A stretch of DNA of 54,831 nt, from positions 1 through 54,831 of the forward strand of contig CALELI010000064.1 in assembly GCA_937902455.1 (NCBI GenBank), written 5' to 3'. Positions 8,932 through 16,755 of the stretch are shown in pieces. The notes beneath the pieces are model-generated. The model did no database searches and was not told the origin of the DNA. It was given only the letters and a program-made list of their open reading frames with translations. The stretch's first letter is position 1, and the number at the start of each line of letters is the position of its first letter. Source of the DNA: an uncultured Prevotellaceae bacterium. GTDB lineage: Bacteria > Bacteroidota > Bacteroidia > Bacteroidales > Bacteroidaceae. The translations under genes and the position numbers were made by a program.

Positions 8932-9467
8932 CTCTCTCCCTCCTTTTCTATCAATTCCATCAGTTCGGAAACTGTTTCTGCATTCTCGTCATGGTACACA
9001 TGGATAGGAGTACAGAACCGATGCTCAATGTCGAATCTGTCAAACAACTGGATGACTGCGAATTTCTTGTCCGTGGAAATCAAGTAGTCGATCCTGATGG
9101 AGCCATTGGCCGTCATGTGATTCTCTATGTCATTTTGCAGTTGCCCGTCAAGGTCACTGAGGCGTGAGAGTGAATCATCGCCAGCACGCAGACGCAGTGT
9201 GTGATGCTTCAGTTTGCTCATGCTCGGTTCATATACGAGCTGACTCTTGTTTGAGAACAGCAGATGGAACCCCCAGGCAATGATGATGGCGCTTAGCACT
9301 ACCACGGAATGGGAAATCTGACTGTTGCGGAACTCAATGTTGTGTGTTATGATGAAGAATGCAACTCCACAAATCATAACGGTTACGGCCAAGATGGCAC
9401 GGCTGATGTTGGGCTTCAGCTCAACATCTGTACACTGAGCCAGTGTACATTCATATATTTTATTCAT
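8928..9467 (-). CDS. Two-TM membrane protein of unknown function, coupled to NhaD
   Basis: A 179-residue protein with two adjacent hydrophobic segments (residues about 22-41 and 54-71), separated by a short polar hairpin and followed by a soluble domain of about 105 residues with no cysteine pairs or nucleotide motif that I recognise. The late segment FAVIQLFDRFDIEHRFC looks like a beta-rich core. The topology is cytoplasm-N-in with the soluble domain facing the cytoplasm, if the hairpin is short. The ATGA overlap with nhaD suggests a partner or regulator of the antiporter. The first 40 nt of the coding sequence contain a perfect 9-bp inverted repeat (9429-9449). Confidence 0.75.
   Translation of the reverse strand: MNKIYECTLAQCTDVELKPNISRAILAVTVMICGVAFFIITHNIEFRNSQISHSVVVLSAIIIAWGFHLLFSNKSQLVYEPSMSKLKHHTLRLRAGDDSLSRLSDLDGQLQNDIENHMTANGSIRIDYLISTDKKFAVIQLFDRFDIEHRFCTPIHVYHDENAETVSELMELIEKEGER
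9429..9449. repeat. Perfect 9-bp inverted repeat in the 5' end of the 179-aa ORF
   Basis: TGTACACTG and CAGTGTACA are separated by 3 nt, 18 nt into the coding region. It could be an operator or an RNA hairpin over the early codons; it may also be chance within codons for ECTLAQCT. Confidence 0.4.
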
Positions 9468-9471
9468 AGTT

Positions 9472-9564
9472 CTTTAGTCTTGTTGAAGTGGTACTATATG
9501 ATGTTACAATCCGGCTTCATGCGAGAAACCGGACACACACTGTATATTCATCAAGACGCTAAAG
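9472..9564. other. Long imperfect hairpin in the gap between two minus-strand genes
   Basis: CTTTAGTCTTGTTGAA (9472-9487) pairs with the segment ending CAAGACGCTAAAG (9547-9564), allowing a 2-nt bulge and one mismatch. A smaller hairpin (TCCGG/CCGGA, 9510-9533) sits in the loop. It spans the whole gap between the small ORF and the 179-residue gene, so it could be an intercistronic RNA structure or an attenuator/terminator; no T-run follows. Confidence 0.4.
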
Positions 9565-9993
9565 AAGCAGGCGCATCAGTGTGAACACAAAGTAGTCACT
9601 GATGGCAATATTATTAATGTGGAACCTTGACAGCAGGAAATAATCCTGTTTTCTCGTAATGTGCGATGATGTGAAAGACAGCAGATTGCGATGGTGAGAC
9701 CTCTGCAGACGAAGATTTATCCTGCTGACGACCTTTGCCCTGATACGCGAGAGAGTTTCCTGTTCCCTTACGACCCTCTCGTTCTCTGTAACACCACTGC
9801 GGTTGTCGTCCATGTTGCAGAACGCCATGTTCTCCGCTTGCTCGTCACGCCCATCCTCTTCAGAGAAACTGGCCACGCAAGTCTTGATTTCGCTTGCTCT
9901 GGCTTTACCGTAGTCCCACGACGAGACATTCATCAGGCATACAGATACTATTATCTGCATCATCAGAGCCATTATCCTGTTCATCGTATTCAT
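9559..9993 (-). CDS. Small exported or membrane-anchored protein, unknown
   Basis: The frame encodes about 144 residues from the ATG at 9993 (a GTG at 9999 is also in frame). The N-terminus MNTMNRIMALMMQIIVSVCLM has a hydrophobic stretch that could be a signal peptide or anchor; the remainder is polar with an acidic segment (SEEDGRDEQAENM) followed by a basic one (SRINLRLQRSHHRN). I recognise no domain. It is preceded by a TATCTTCG box 20 nt upstream, inside a segment duplicated from the surE upstream region. Composition is unremarkable, and no frame on the other strand is better, so it is called as a likely but unproven gene. Confidence 0.45.
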   Translation of the reverse strand: MNTMNRIMALMMQIIVSVCLMNVSSWDYGKARASEIKTCVASFSEEDGRDEQAENMAFCNMDDNRSGVTENERVVREQETLSRIRAKVVSRINLRLQRSHHRNLLSFTSSHITRKQDYFLLSRFHINNIAISDYFVFTLMRLLL

Positions 9994-10013
9994 ACGCACA
10001 ATCCAATTTTCCG

Positions 10014-10068
10014 CGAAGATAGGAAAAAATTATGAATTACGCATACCAATTAAGATTTTTTTGCTTGC
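10014..10068 (-). repeat. Duplicated upstream segment, copy 2
   Basis: Near-identical to 7539-7594 on the same strand, from GCAAGCAAAAAAATC to TATCTTCG. The differences are a 1-nt deletion and a few substitutions in the middle. It ends 20 nt before the ATG of the small ORF at 9993, a normal promoter distance for Bacteroidetes, unlike copy 1. Confidence 0.6.
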
Positions 10069-10135
10069 TTTCATTCTTTTTCCCCTGAATTATTCTCGAC
10101 ATGCAGTATTGCGAAGCAGGCATCCAAATGCAACT

Positions 10136-10245
10136 GTCAACAACTACCGACATAGCGGTCAATAACTGCCAAAATAGTGGTCAACAACTCCGGGTATAGT
10201 TGAGGCGAACTTCGTCACGTTATAACGTGAAAGAGCTCGCCTCAG
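10136..10245. repeat. 22-bp-register repeat array A with 44-bp palindrome
   Basis: Three consecutive 22-bp units start with GTCAACAACT or GTCAATAACT and end in ATAG plus two bases (10136, 10158, 10180). They are followed in the same 22-bp register by two units (10202, 10224) that together form a near-perfect 44-bp palindrome (10201-10244): outer arms TGAGGCGA/TCGCCTCA and the central perfect CACGTTATAACGTG. The unit length is not a multiple of three and there is no open frame through it. It lies 270 bp upstream of the esterase gene. Confidence 0.8.
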
Positions 10246-10436
10246 TTCTGCTTAGTGTTCTCGGCTGCTTTCGTCGTAGTACTTGCCCATTCGGAAGCAA
10301 GTTCCTGACAGCTCGTGCCTATGGACTCGGCTCCTCCAAGGTTATTTATTCCCTTTTGCCCTGTTGTGAGCCTTGCAGAGCATCTCGCAGTTTGAAATGT
10401 CGGTAGCGCCGCCGATATGGCAGGTACTGAAAAACT

Positions 10437-10476
10437 CAAATAAATTTGTTTTTTCGCTCGCTTAATCGTATCTTTG
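10437..10476 (+). promoter_or_regulatory. Promoter of the esterase-PL11 pair (shared 40-bp segment, copy 1)
   Basis: TTTG at 10445-10448 and TATCTTTG at 10469-10476 are separated by exactly 20 nt, fitting the Bacteroidetes -33/-7 pattern. The ATG follows 36 nt later. The whole segment matches 29346-29385 at 37 of 40 positions, including GCTCGCTTAATCG between the two boxes. Confidence 0.75.
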
Positions 10477-10512
10477 CAGTCAATATGTGTAGATTAGACT
10501 TTTTGAGGAGTT

Positions 10513-11262
10513 ATGAATAGCGAATTAAGATGTGTTGTTCTTGCCTTGTTGCTGTTCCTCTGCCCGTCGTGGATTGAGGCGCAGGAGTTCATGTACCATA
10601 ATGGAACCATGAGGATGCCTTACAGGGAGGTGAAGTTCCATCAGCAAAAGGAAGGCAGGAGTGCATTGGTGATTTATCTGCATCCTCGCTCTGCTCGTGG
10701 CCATAACAACGACACTCAGGAAAAGACCGGTGCATTCCGGCAGTTGGCAAAATATCTTGAGGACCACGACATGAAGGCCGTTCTCATTGCGCCTCAGTGT
10801 GAGGAAAGCCGCCATTGGAACGAATATAGTTCCCCGCTTGGCAAATATCTCAGCGATGTAGTGAAGGACCTTGTCGACGACTATTCCACCAGTCATGACA
10901 TTGACCCTTGTCGCATCTATGCCCTCGGCGAGTCGTTCGGAGGAAGTGGGGTATGGAGGCTCGTGACCGACTACACTGATTTCTTCGCGGCAGCCATGCC
11001 GGCTGTGTGCAGCCCGAAACTGAAGGACCTCAAGAAGTTCGTCAACCTGAAGAAATGCGCAAAGACACCGCTATGCCTTGTGTCCGGCGAGAACGATGAA
11101 GTATACGGCCCGTCCGTCATGGCTCCGTACGTAGAGGAACTGACCAAGAGGAAGTGTGACCTTCATAATATCGTCCTTCCTGGCAAGACCCACTACCAGT
11201 CGTGTGTCAGCCCATTTCCGGAAGAAGGTCTTGACTGGCTCTTCCGCCACAAGAGAATGTGA
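10513..11262 (+). CDS. Secreted alpha/beta-hydrolase, esterase/phospholipase-like
   Basis: A 249-residue protein with a signal peptide (hydrophobic residues 7-20, likely cut after IEAQ). The alpha/beta-hydrolase fold is shown by VIYLHPRS (oxyanion side, 53-60), the nucleophile elbow GESFGG with Ser141, the Asp candidate in GENDEVYGP (Asp195) and the His candidate in GKTHYQSC (His227). This is the pattern of the PHB-depolymerase/acetylxylan-feruloyl esterase group; the substrate is not readable. It lies 78 bp upstream of the large PL11 protein on the same strand, so a role in removing ester groups from pectin side chains would make sense. Its promoter is at 10437-10476. Confidence 0.85.
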   Translation: MNSELRCVVLALLLFLCPSWIEAQEFMYHNGTMRMPYREVKFHQQKEGRSALVIYLHPRSARGHNNDTQEKTGAFRQLAKYLEDHDMKAVLIAPQCEESRHWNEYSSPLGKYLSDVVKDLVDDYSTSHDIDPCRIYALGESFGGSGVWRLVTDYTDFFAAAMPAVCSPKLKDLKKFVNLKKCAKTPLCLVSGENDEVYGPSVMAPYVEELTKRKCDLHNIVLPGKTHYQSCVSPFPEEGLDWLFRHKRM

Positions 11263-11267
11263 GTGTC

Positions 11268-11313
11268 AATTCACAATTCATAATTCACAATTCATAATTC
11301 ACAATTCATAATT
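11268..11313. repeat. AATTCACAATTCAT simple tandem repeat
   Basis: Three exact 14-bp units (11268, 11282, 11296) and a partial one lie in the 78-bp gap just before the PL11 start. Similar AATTC/TAATT-rich repeats precede the ferredoxin start (21061-21090) and the acyltransferase start (29390-29425). They appear to be low-complexity spacers rather than genes. Confidence 0.85.
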
Positions 11314-11340
11314 ATTAACTATATCTAAAAAACGAACAAT

Positions 11341-14300
11341 ATGAACAGAATGAACGTAATAGTATGGATCTTTGTTGCTGTGCTTGCCGGAATGGGTGAG
11401 AAGGCATGTGCGCAGAGGTTTACAGACAAACTGGACCGCGGACTTGTGGCTGTGCCTTCGTCGACGAAGGGTAACTTCGTGACCTGGCGCCGGTTCGGCG
11501 AGGAGTACTACGACGTGACTTATAACCTCTACCGCGACGGACAGGTGATTGCATCAAATCTCAGGACTTCCAACTACAATGATGCAACTGGAGGAAGCAG
11601 CAGTAAGTATCAGGTGAGTGCAGTAGTGCGTGGGGTGGAGCAGGAGAAGTGCAAGAGCGTAAGTCGCTGGGCAAACCAGTATAAGGATATAAAGATGAAG
11701 AACGTAGTGGACCGGAACGGCAACGATGTGACGAGCCACTACACACTGAACGACGTGACTCTTGCCGATGTGGATGGTGACGGAGTGAGTGAGTTCATTG
11801 TGAAGCGACCTTGCGACATGGTGACCGACCTGACCAACAAGACTGCATTCCATCACTACGACTGCTACAAACTGGATGGTACACGCCTGTGGTGGATTGA
11901 CATGGGGCCGAATATGCTGGCCGGAGCCGACGAACAATGGGACATCGTCGCCTACGACTGGGACATGGACGGACGGGCAGAGATACTCTTCCGTGGTGCT
12001 GACAACATGATAATCCATCACGCAGACGGATCGACGACGCAGATTGGTTCAGGCGCAGACACACGGTGGAGTGGAATTGAATATACCAATTCGGGAAATG
12101 AATACCTTATATATGCTGATGGTGAGACTGCTGTGCCTTGGGTGAAGATGAACTATCCCCTTGCCCGTGGTGCTGCTGACGACTGGGGTGACGGATATGG
12201 ACACAGAGCCACTAAGCACTTCTTCGGAGCTCCGTTCCTTGACGGAAGGAAAGCGAGTGTGTTCCTTGCACGAGGTATCTATACCAAGACCCTGATGGTA
12301 GCCTATGACGTAGACCCGCAATCGCACCAGCTCACTCAGAGATGGAGATGGGAATGCTCTACCGGAGGCCCTTGGTTCGGACAAGGATACCATAACTATG
12401 CCATTGCCGATGTTGACTGGGACGGCAGGGACGAGATTGTGTACGGCAGCATGGTGATTGACGACAATGGAAAGGGACTGAGCACAACTGGACTCGGACA
12501 CGGTGACGCGCAGCATTGTGGCGACCTTGACCCTTACAGACATGGTCAGGAACAGTTCACGTGCAACGAGTCGAGCCCGAACATGAATTACAGGAATGCC
12601 ACTACGTCGCAGATATATTACAGGAGTGTCGGTACGAGTGACGATGGAAGAGGACTGTGTGGCAACTTCTCCAACAGCTATCCTGGTTGTGTGGGCAGGA
12701 GCGTGAACACGGGCATGATATCCACAGTGGCAGACAAGCCGATACCGGAACTGGGTGACTTCGTTGCCTGGGGTGACCTTAACAACCGCATCTACTGGGA
12801 CGGTGACCTCTGTGACGAGGTACTTAATTCTCCTGGAACAGAGCGTGAGGCGAAGGTCGAGAAACCGGGAACAGGAAGGATATTCACTTCCTCGGGATGC
12901 AAGATGAACAACTGGTCGAAGAACAATCCTGGCGCACAGGGTGACATATTCGGCGACTGGAGGGAGGAACTGGTACTCCGCACGGGCGATAATGCCTATC
13001 TGAGAATCTATGTGTCTCCGGCAGAGACGAAGCATAGCATCTATTCCCTCTGGCATGACCATCAATACCGTCAGGCAATGGTATGGCAGCCATTGGGATA
13101 CAATCAGCCACCTCACCTTAGTTACTTCCTCGGTGAGATGGAGGGAATCACTATCGCTCCGCCACCTCTTACCATGACTGACAGGACGGAGGTCGCCAAT
13201 GGTGGGACCATTACGAATGAAGACAGGCATTTCATTGTGTGCGAACCTAACAACACGACCATAAACGTGACCGACGGTGCAGCTCCATATATCGTGACTT
13301 TCAACGTGCCTTCATGGGTGCAGGGAACGGTCGGGAATAACTCTACAGTTTCGAAGTCAACCATCAAATATGAATACTACACATGCGATGTGACTGGCGG
13401 TGCGTTCACAGGTACGATGCGTCTTGTAAAACAGGGTGACGGAATCCTCAACCTACCGGATGTGAAAAATACCTATTCCGGCAATACCGACATCTGGGCA
13501 GGAACGGTGAACTTTGACGGAGAACTGACATCGAGCCGTGTATGGATGAACAGGTTTGCTGAACTCAACACATCAGGAGTGTATGGCAGGAGCATAGAGA
13601 TGAACTATGCCTCAATCCTCCGTCCTGGGGGAGAAGGGACGAAGGGTGTCATGTCGTGCGACTCCTTGATTGCTGGATTCGGTGCGAGAGTGGTGTTCGA
13701 CCTTTACAGCGATGGTCTTGAAAGTGACATGGTAAAGGCCAGTGTATTAAAGATAGGTACAAAGAACTGGAAGTACGGACCTGAGTTTCTTGCTCCGGTA
13801 TTCGAGATTGCCGGTCATCATGCCGAGGGAGAAACCATGCTCGCCGAAGGTAAGTATAGACTGATGGAAGTGGGAGAAATCAGTGGCGACATAAGCGATA
13901 TTATTATAAAAGGTGTGTCGGGACAGAAGGCCACTCTGGAATACGAGGACGGAGTGTTGTATCTCGTAGTGGAAGGCATAAGAGATCCTGAGTCGATTAT
14001 CTGGACGGGAACGGAGAGTAACGTGTGGAACTTCGCCAATGCCGAGAACTTCGTCAGCGTTACTGGCGACAAGGAGATATTCGTGGAAGGCGACAAGGTG
14101 ACATTTGATGATAACGCATCGAAGTTCAGTGTGGAAATCAGCGGTGACCTGCCTGCAGACTCCATAGTGTTTGATAATACTAAGGCTTACACCCTCACGG
14201 GGCAGGGCACTATTACAGGCAATGCTGTCCTGGTGAAGAAGAACACGGGAAAGGTGACTATTACCAACGATAATTCATATATTGGTGGTAACCACATCGT

Positions 14301-15819
14301 AGGCGGTACAGTGTCTGTCAGTTCGCTTTCCAATGCCAATCAGGCAAAGGGTAACCTGGGTGGGGTGACGACCAATGCAGCGAAGTTCACCATCGAGGAC
14401 GGAGGAACGCTGGTTACTACTGCTGCCGTGACTTGTGGGTCACCGATAAAACTTGCCGGTACGGACGGTGGTGTGATAAACAACTCGGCTGATTTCAATA
14501 TGAACAAGGCTTTCTCGGGAACGAAACTGACGAAGAAGGGCAGTGGATGGCTGAAACTCTATGCCGCCAACTCGTCGCTCACCACTCTCAGCGTGGCAAG
14601 TGGAACGGTGGAATCAACTGTCGATGTCCCTGCCAAGAACGTTGAGATGACAGGTGGAACGCTGAACTTCGACGGAAACGGAACGACCATCATCACCGTT
14701 CCTGAGGGTAAGTCGGCAACGGTGAACTGCTATGGTGACAGAAGTACGTACAACCTCACATTGAAGGGTGGTGGTAACGTCACTATGTACTATCCGCTCG
14801 TAAAGGGGTCAGGATGGTATGCTACACGTGCTGCATTCAATGGCAACTGGTCAGCTTTCGAAGGAACGGTGAAGGTGACAGGTGTGGCTGATGACGGACG
14901 GTTCTGTCTCAATAACGCTACGGGTATGCCAAAGGGAACTTTCAACATTCCGGCAGGATATGAACTGCAGAATAGCGGAAAGACCTATAAGATTGGTCAG
15001 GTGACAGGCGGCGGGTCGCTGGGAGCTACATGCACGTTCAGCAGTTCGGCCAACAACACACCGAATACGTGGGTAGTTGGTAACGATGACACTAACTTTA
15101 CATTTGACGGAAAGGTGGTCAGCAATGCCAACTTCCAGAAGATTGGTGCCTGCAAGATGACTGTGAAGGGCGCATGGGCAAACACTGGTACAGTGGCTAT
15201 TAATGCTGGAGAACTCCATCTCTCCACTGGTGCCGTACTGGGTACGGGATCTCTGACTATTGCAAAGGGTGCCATACTCAGTGGAGCAACATCTACGGGT
15301 AGTCTCTCGAACTTCAAGTACACGGTGAATGGCACGATACAGGTTGGCACGCTCGCTACATCCACGTCGGGAATCCTTCAGTTCGGAGGCAAGGACGTGA
15401 CGTTCAACGACGGCTCTACGCTCTTGCTCGGAGTGAATAAATGTGCTACGGCAACGGCAAACGGATGTGCATCGATAAAGAATATCGGTACGCTTACCAT
15501 GAACGGATGTATAGAGCTCTTCGTGACAAGTGGAACGAAACTTGCAGTGGGCGACTCCATCAGAATATTCGATGAAGTGAGTAAGTTCGTAGGTAATCCG
15601 ACCTTTAAGTTCCCTGCCGGATATACGTTCGATACAAGCAGGATAGGCGAAGGTTTGCTCTTTGTCACTCTCATTGACGGAGTAGAGAGTGTAAGTGACG
15701 AACAGAAACGTTCTGATTCGGACTCCTACAACCTGCAGGGTATTAAGGTGGACGAGAATTATGAGGGTATAATCATCCGAAACGGAAAGAAATACATTAC
15801 TGGCTTTTTGCCAGAGTGA
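11341..15819 (+). CDS. Rhamnogalacturonan lyase-like (PL11) protein with beta-strand repeats and C-terminal sorting-like tail
   Basis: A 1492-residue secreted protein. The signal peptide ends at about CAQ (residues 23-25). Residues about 26-620 match the PL11 beta-propeller of rhamnogalacturonan lyases (the YesW/YesX type): FTDKLDRGLVAV, TLADVDGDGVSEF, YDWDMDGRAEILFRG, IADVDWDGRDEIVYGSMVIDD and FGDWREELVLRT, with repeated DxDxDG calcium loops. Residues about 640-1430 are Gly/Thr/Asn-rich beta-strand repeats of the kind associated with autotransporter passenger domains (KNTYSGNTDIWAGTV, KNTGKVTITNDNSYIGG). The end, YNLQGIKVDENYEGIIIRNG, resembles the tail of the glycoside hydrolase at 47.7 kb. 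It probably cleaves the pectin backbone at the cell surface. Confidence 0.85.
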   Translation: MNRMNVIVWIFVAVLAGMGEKACAQRFTDKLDRGLVAVPSSTKGNFVTWRRFGEEYYDVTYNLYRDGQVIASNLRTSNYNDATGGSSSKYQVSAVVRGVEQEKCKSVSRWANQYKDIKMKNVVDRNGNDVTSHYTLNDVTLADVDGDGVSEFIVKRPCDMVTDLTNKTAFHHYDCYKLDGTRLWWIDMGPNMLAGADEQWDIVAYDWDMDGRAEILFRGADNMIIHHADGSTTQIGSGADTRWSGIEYTNSGNEYLIYADGETAVPWVKMNYPLARGAADDWGDGYGHRATKHFFGAPFLDGRKASVFLARGIYTKTLMVAYDVDPQSHQLTQRWRWECSTGGPWFGQGYHNYAIADVDWDGRDEIVYGSMVIDDNGKGLSTTGLGHGDAQHCGDLDPYRHGQEQFTCNESSPNMNYRNATTSQIYYRSVGTSDDGRGLCGNFSNSYPGCVGRSVNTGMISTVADKPIPELGDFVAWGDLNNRIYWDGDLCDEVLNSPGTEREAKVEKPGTGRIFTSSGCKMNNWSKNNPGAQGDIFGDWREELVLRTGDNAYLRIYVSPAETKHSIYSLWHDHQYRQAMVWQPLGYNQPPHLSYFLGEMEGITIAPPPLTMTDRTEVANGGTITNEDRHFIVCEPNNTTINVTDGAAPYIVTFNVPSWVQGTVGNNSTVSKSTIKYEYYTCDVTGGAFTGTMRLVKQGDGILNLPDVKNTYSGNTDIWAGTVNFDGELTSSRVWMNRFAELNTSGVYGRSIEMNYASILRPGGEGTKGVMSCDSLIAGFGARVVFDLYSDGLESDMVKASVLKIGTKNWKYGPEFLAPVFEIAGHHAEGETMLAEGKYRLMEVGEISGDISDIIIKGVSGQKATLEYEDGVLYLVVEGIRDPESIIWTGTESNVWNFANAENFVSVTGDKEIFVEGDKVTFDDNASKFSVEISGDLPADSIVFDNTKAYTLTGQGTITGNAVLVKKNTGKVTITNDNSYIGGNHIVGGTVSVSSLSNANQAKGNLGGVTTNAAKFTIEDGGTLVTTAAVTCGSPIKLAGTDGGVINNSADFNMNKAFSGTKLTKKGSGWLKLYAANSSLTTLSVASGTVESTVDVPAKNVEMTGGTLNFDGNGTTIITVPEGKSATVNCYGDRSTYNLTLKGGGNVTMYYPLVKGSGWYATRAAFNGNWSAFEGTVKVTGVADDGRFCLNNATGMPKGTFNIPAGYELQNSGKTYKIGQVTGGGSLGATCTFSSSANNTPNTWVVGNDDTNFTFDGKVVSNANFQKIGACKMTVKGAWANTGTVAINAGELHLSTGAVLGTGSLTIAKGAILSGATSTGSLSNFKYTVNGTIQVGTLATSTSGILQFGGKDVTFNDGSTLLLGVNKCATATANGCASIKNIGTLTMNGCIELFVTSGTKLAVGDSIRIFDEVSKFVGNPTFKFPAGYTFDTSRIGEGLLFVTLIDGVESVSDEQKRSDSDSYNLQGIKVDENYEGIIIRNGKKYITGFLPE

Positions 15820-15884
15820 TGGTTCGACCGGTTCACCAGCCAAGTGAAAAGGGACAAGGGAAAATAATGAAAATTGCAAAAAAA

Positions 15885-15916
15885 TTTGGCATAACGAAAT
15901 ATTTTTCATAACTTTG
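15885..15916 (+). promoter_or_regulatory. Promoter of rpmH-efp
   Basis: TTTG at 15885-15888 and TAACTTTG at 15909-15916 are separated by 20 nt. The rpmH start follows 36 nt after the -7 box. This is a textbook Bacteroidetes promoter geometry. Confidence 0.7.
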
Positions 15917-15952
15917 CAACCCGATTGTAGAAAATTCTAAAAATATATAGCA

Positions 15953-16108
15953 ATGAAAAGAACATTTCAGCCTCACAATCGTAAGAGGATTAACAAGCAT
16001 GGCTTCCGCCAGAGAATGACAACTAAGGGCGGTCGCAACGTATTGGCAGCACGCCGCAGAAAAGGTCGTAAGTCACTTTCAGTTTCTTGTGAACGTCACG
16101 GTAAGTAA
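15953..16108 (+). CDS. rpmH: 50S ribosomal protein L34
   Basis: A 51-residue basic protein beginning MKRTFQPHNRKRINKHGFRQ and containing MTTKGGRNVLAARRRKGRK, the L34 signature. It is a component of the large ribosomal subunit. The C-terminus SLSVSCERHGK is a few residues longer than in Proteobacteria, as usual in Bacteroidales. The gene lies 22 bp upstream of efp and shares its promoter at 15885-15916. Confidence 0.97.
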   Translation: MKRTFQPHNRKRINKHGFRQRMTTKGGRNVLAARRRKGRKSLSVSCERHGK

Positions 16109-16130
16109 TCATTTTTAAATCCGGAACATT

Positions 16131-16691
16131 ATGTTAGCAGGTGATATTAAGAAGAATGTATGCTTACGTCTTGATGGTAGAATCTATGTAGTTATCGACT
16201 TCCTGCACGTAAAGCCAGGTAAGGGTAACACCGTAATGAGAACTAAGCTTCGTGATGTTGCTGATGGTCGTGTACTTGAACGTACATGGATTGTAAGTAC
16301 TAAGCTCGAGGAAGTTCAGGTTGACCACCGTCAGTTCCAGTTCCTTTATAAGGAAGGAAATGACCTTGTGTTCATGAACAGCGAGACTTATGAGCAGGTA
16401 AACATTCAGGCTGACTTTATTGACGGAGTACAGTTCCTCAAGGAAGGTGACAGTGTGATGGTTGCCATTGACTCTTCAACTGAAACTATCCTGACTGCTG
16501 AAATTCCTATCAAGACAGTTCTCAAGGTTACTTATACAGAACCAGGCCTGAAGGGTGATACAGCAACAAACGCAACTAAACCTGCAACTCTTGAGACAGG
16601 TGCAGAAATCCGCGTACCTCTCTTCATCAACGAAGGTGACCTCATCGAAGTTGATACTCGCGACGGTTCTTACGTAACTCGCAAGTCATAA
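16131..16691 (+). CDS. efp: Translation elongation factor P
   Basis: A 186-residue EF-P, which enters the ribosomal E site and relieves stalling at polyproline stretches. The N-terminal KOW-like domain holds the HVKPGKGNTVMRTKL loop with the tip lysine (Lys31) that is modified in many bacteria. The following two OB domains are complete, ending in GDLIEVDTRDGSYVTRKS. Gene order rpmH-efp and length are typical of Bacteroidales. A strong hairpin terminator follows 23 bp after the stop. Confidence 0.97.
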   Translation: MLAGDIKKNVCLRLDGRIYVVIDFLHVKPGKGNTVMRTKLRDVADGRVLERTWIVSTKLEEVQVDHRQFQFLYKEGNDLVFMNSETYEQVNIQADFIDGVQFLKEGDSVMVAIDSSTETILTAEIPIKTVLKVTYTEPGLKGDTATNATKPATLETGAEIRVPLFINEGDLIEVDTRDGSYVTRKS

Positions 16692-16714
16692 CGATTACGA
16701 CAAATAAAGATAAA

Positions 16715-16741
16715 GAAAGCAGGATCAAAAGTCCTGCTTTC
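16715..16741. terminator. Bidirectional terminator between efp and the argR-like gene
   Basis: A 10-bp perfect stem (GAAAGCAGGA with TCCTGCTTTC) with a 7-nt loop and T-rich sequence on both outer sides. It lies between two converging genes and can end both transcripts. Confidence 0.85.
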
Positions 16742-16755
16742 TTATTTGCCTTCTT

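Larger units (their letters stand above)
9994..10512. other. 519-bp intergenic region: duplicated upstream segment, 22-bp array, GC-rich segment, promoter
   Basis: No convincing gene. In order it holds the second copy of the segment near surE (10014-10068), a 22-bp-register array (10136-10245) ending in a 44-bp palindrome, a more GC-rich stretch (about 10246-10436) with a 65-codon minus-strand frame (10242-10439) and a small hairpin CTTGC/GCAAG, and a good plus-strand promoter (10445-10476) for the esterase gene. Confidence 0.7.

Noticed and set aside
10242..10439. 65-residue minus-strand ORF as a gene
   Set aside because: No domain, no start context and it abuts the palindrome of array A; reported instead as an unassigned segment.
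12049..13230. 393-residue minus-strand ORF
   Set aside because: Antisense shadow of the well-supported PL11 catalytic domain.
14851..15909. 352-residue minus-strand ORF
   Set aside because: It is antisense to the PL11 repeat region, has no domain, and its codons follow the third-base pattern of the plus-strand gene.
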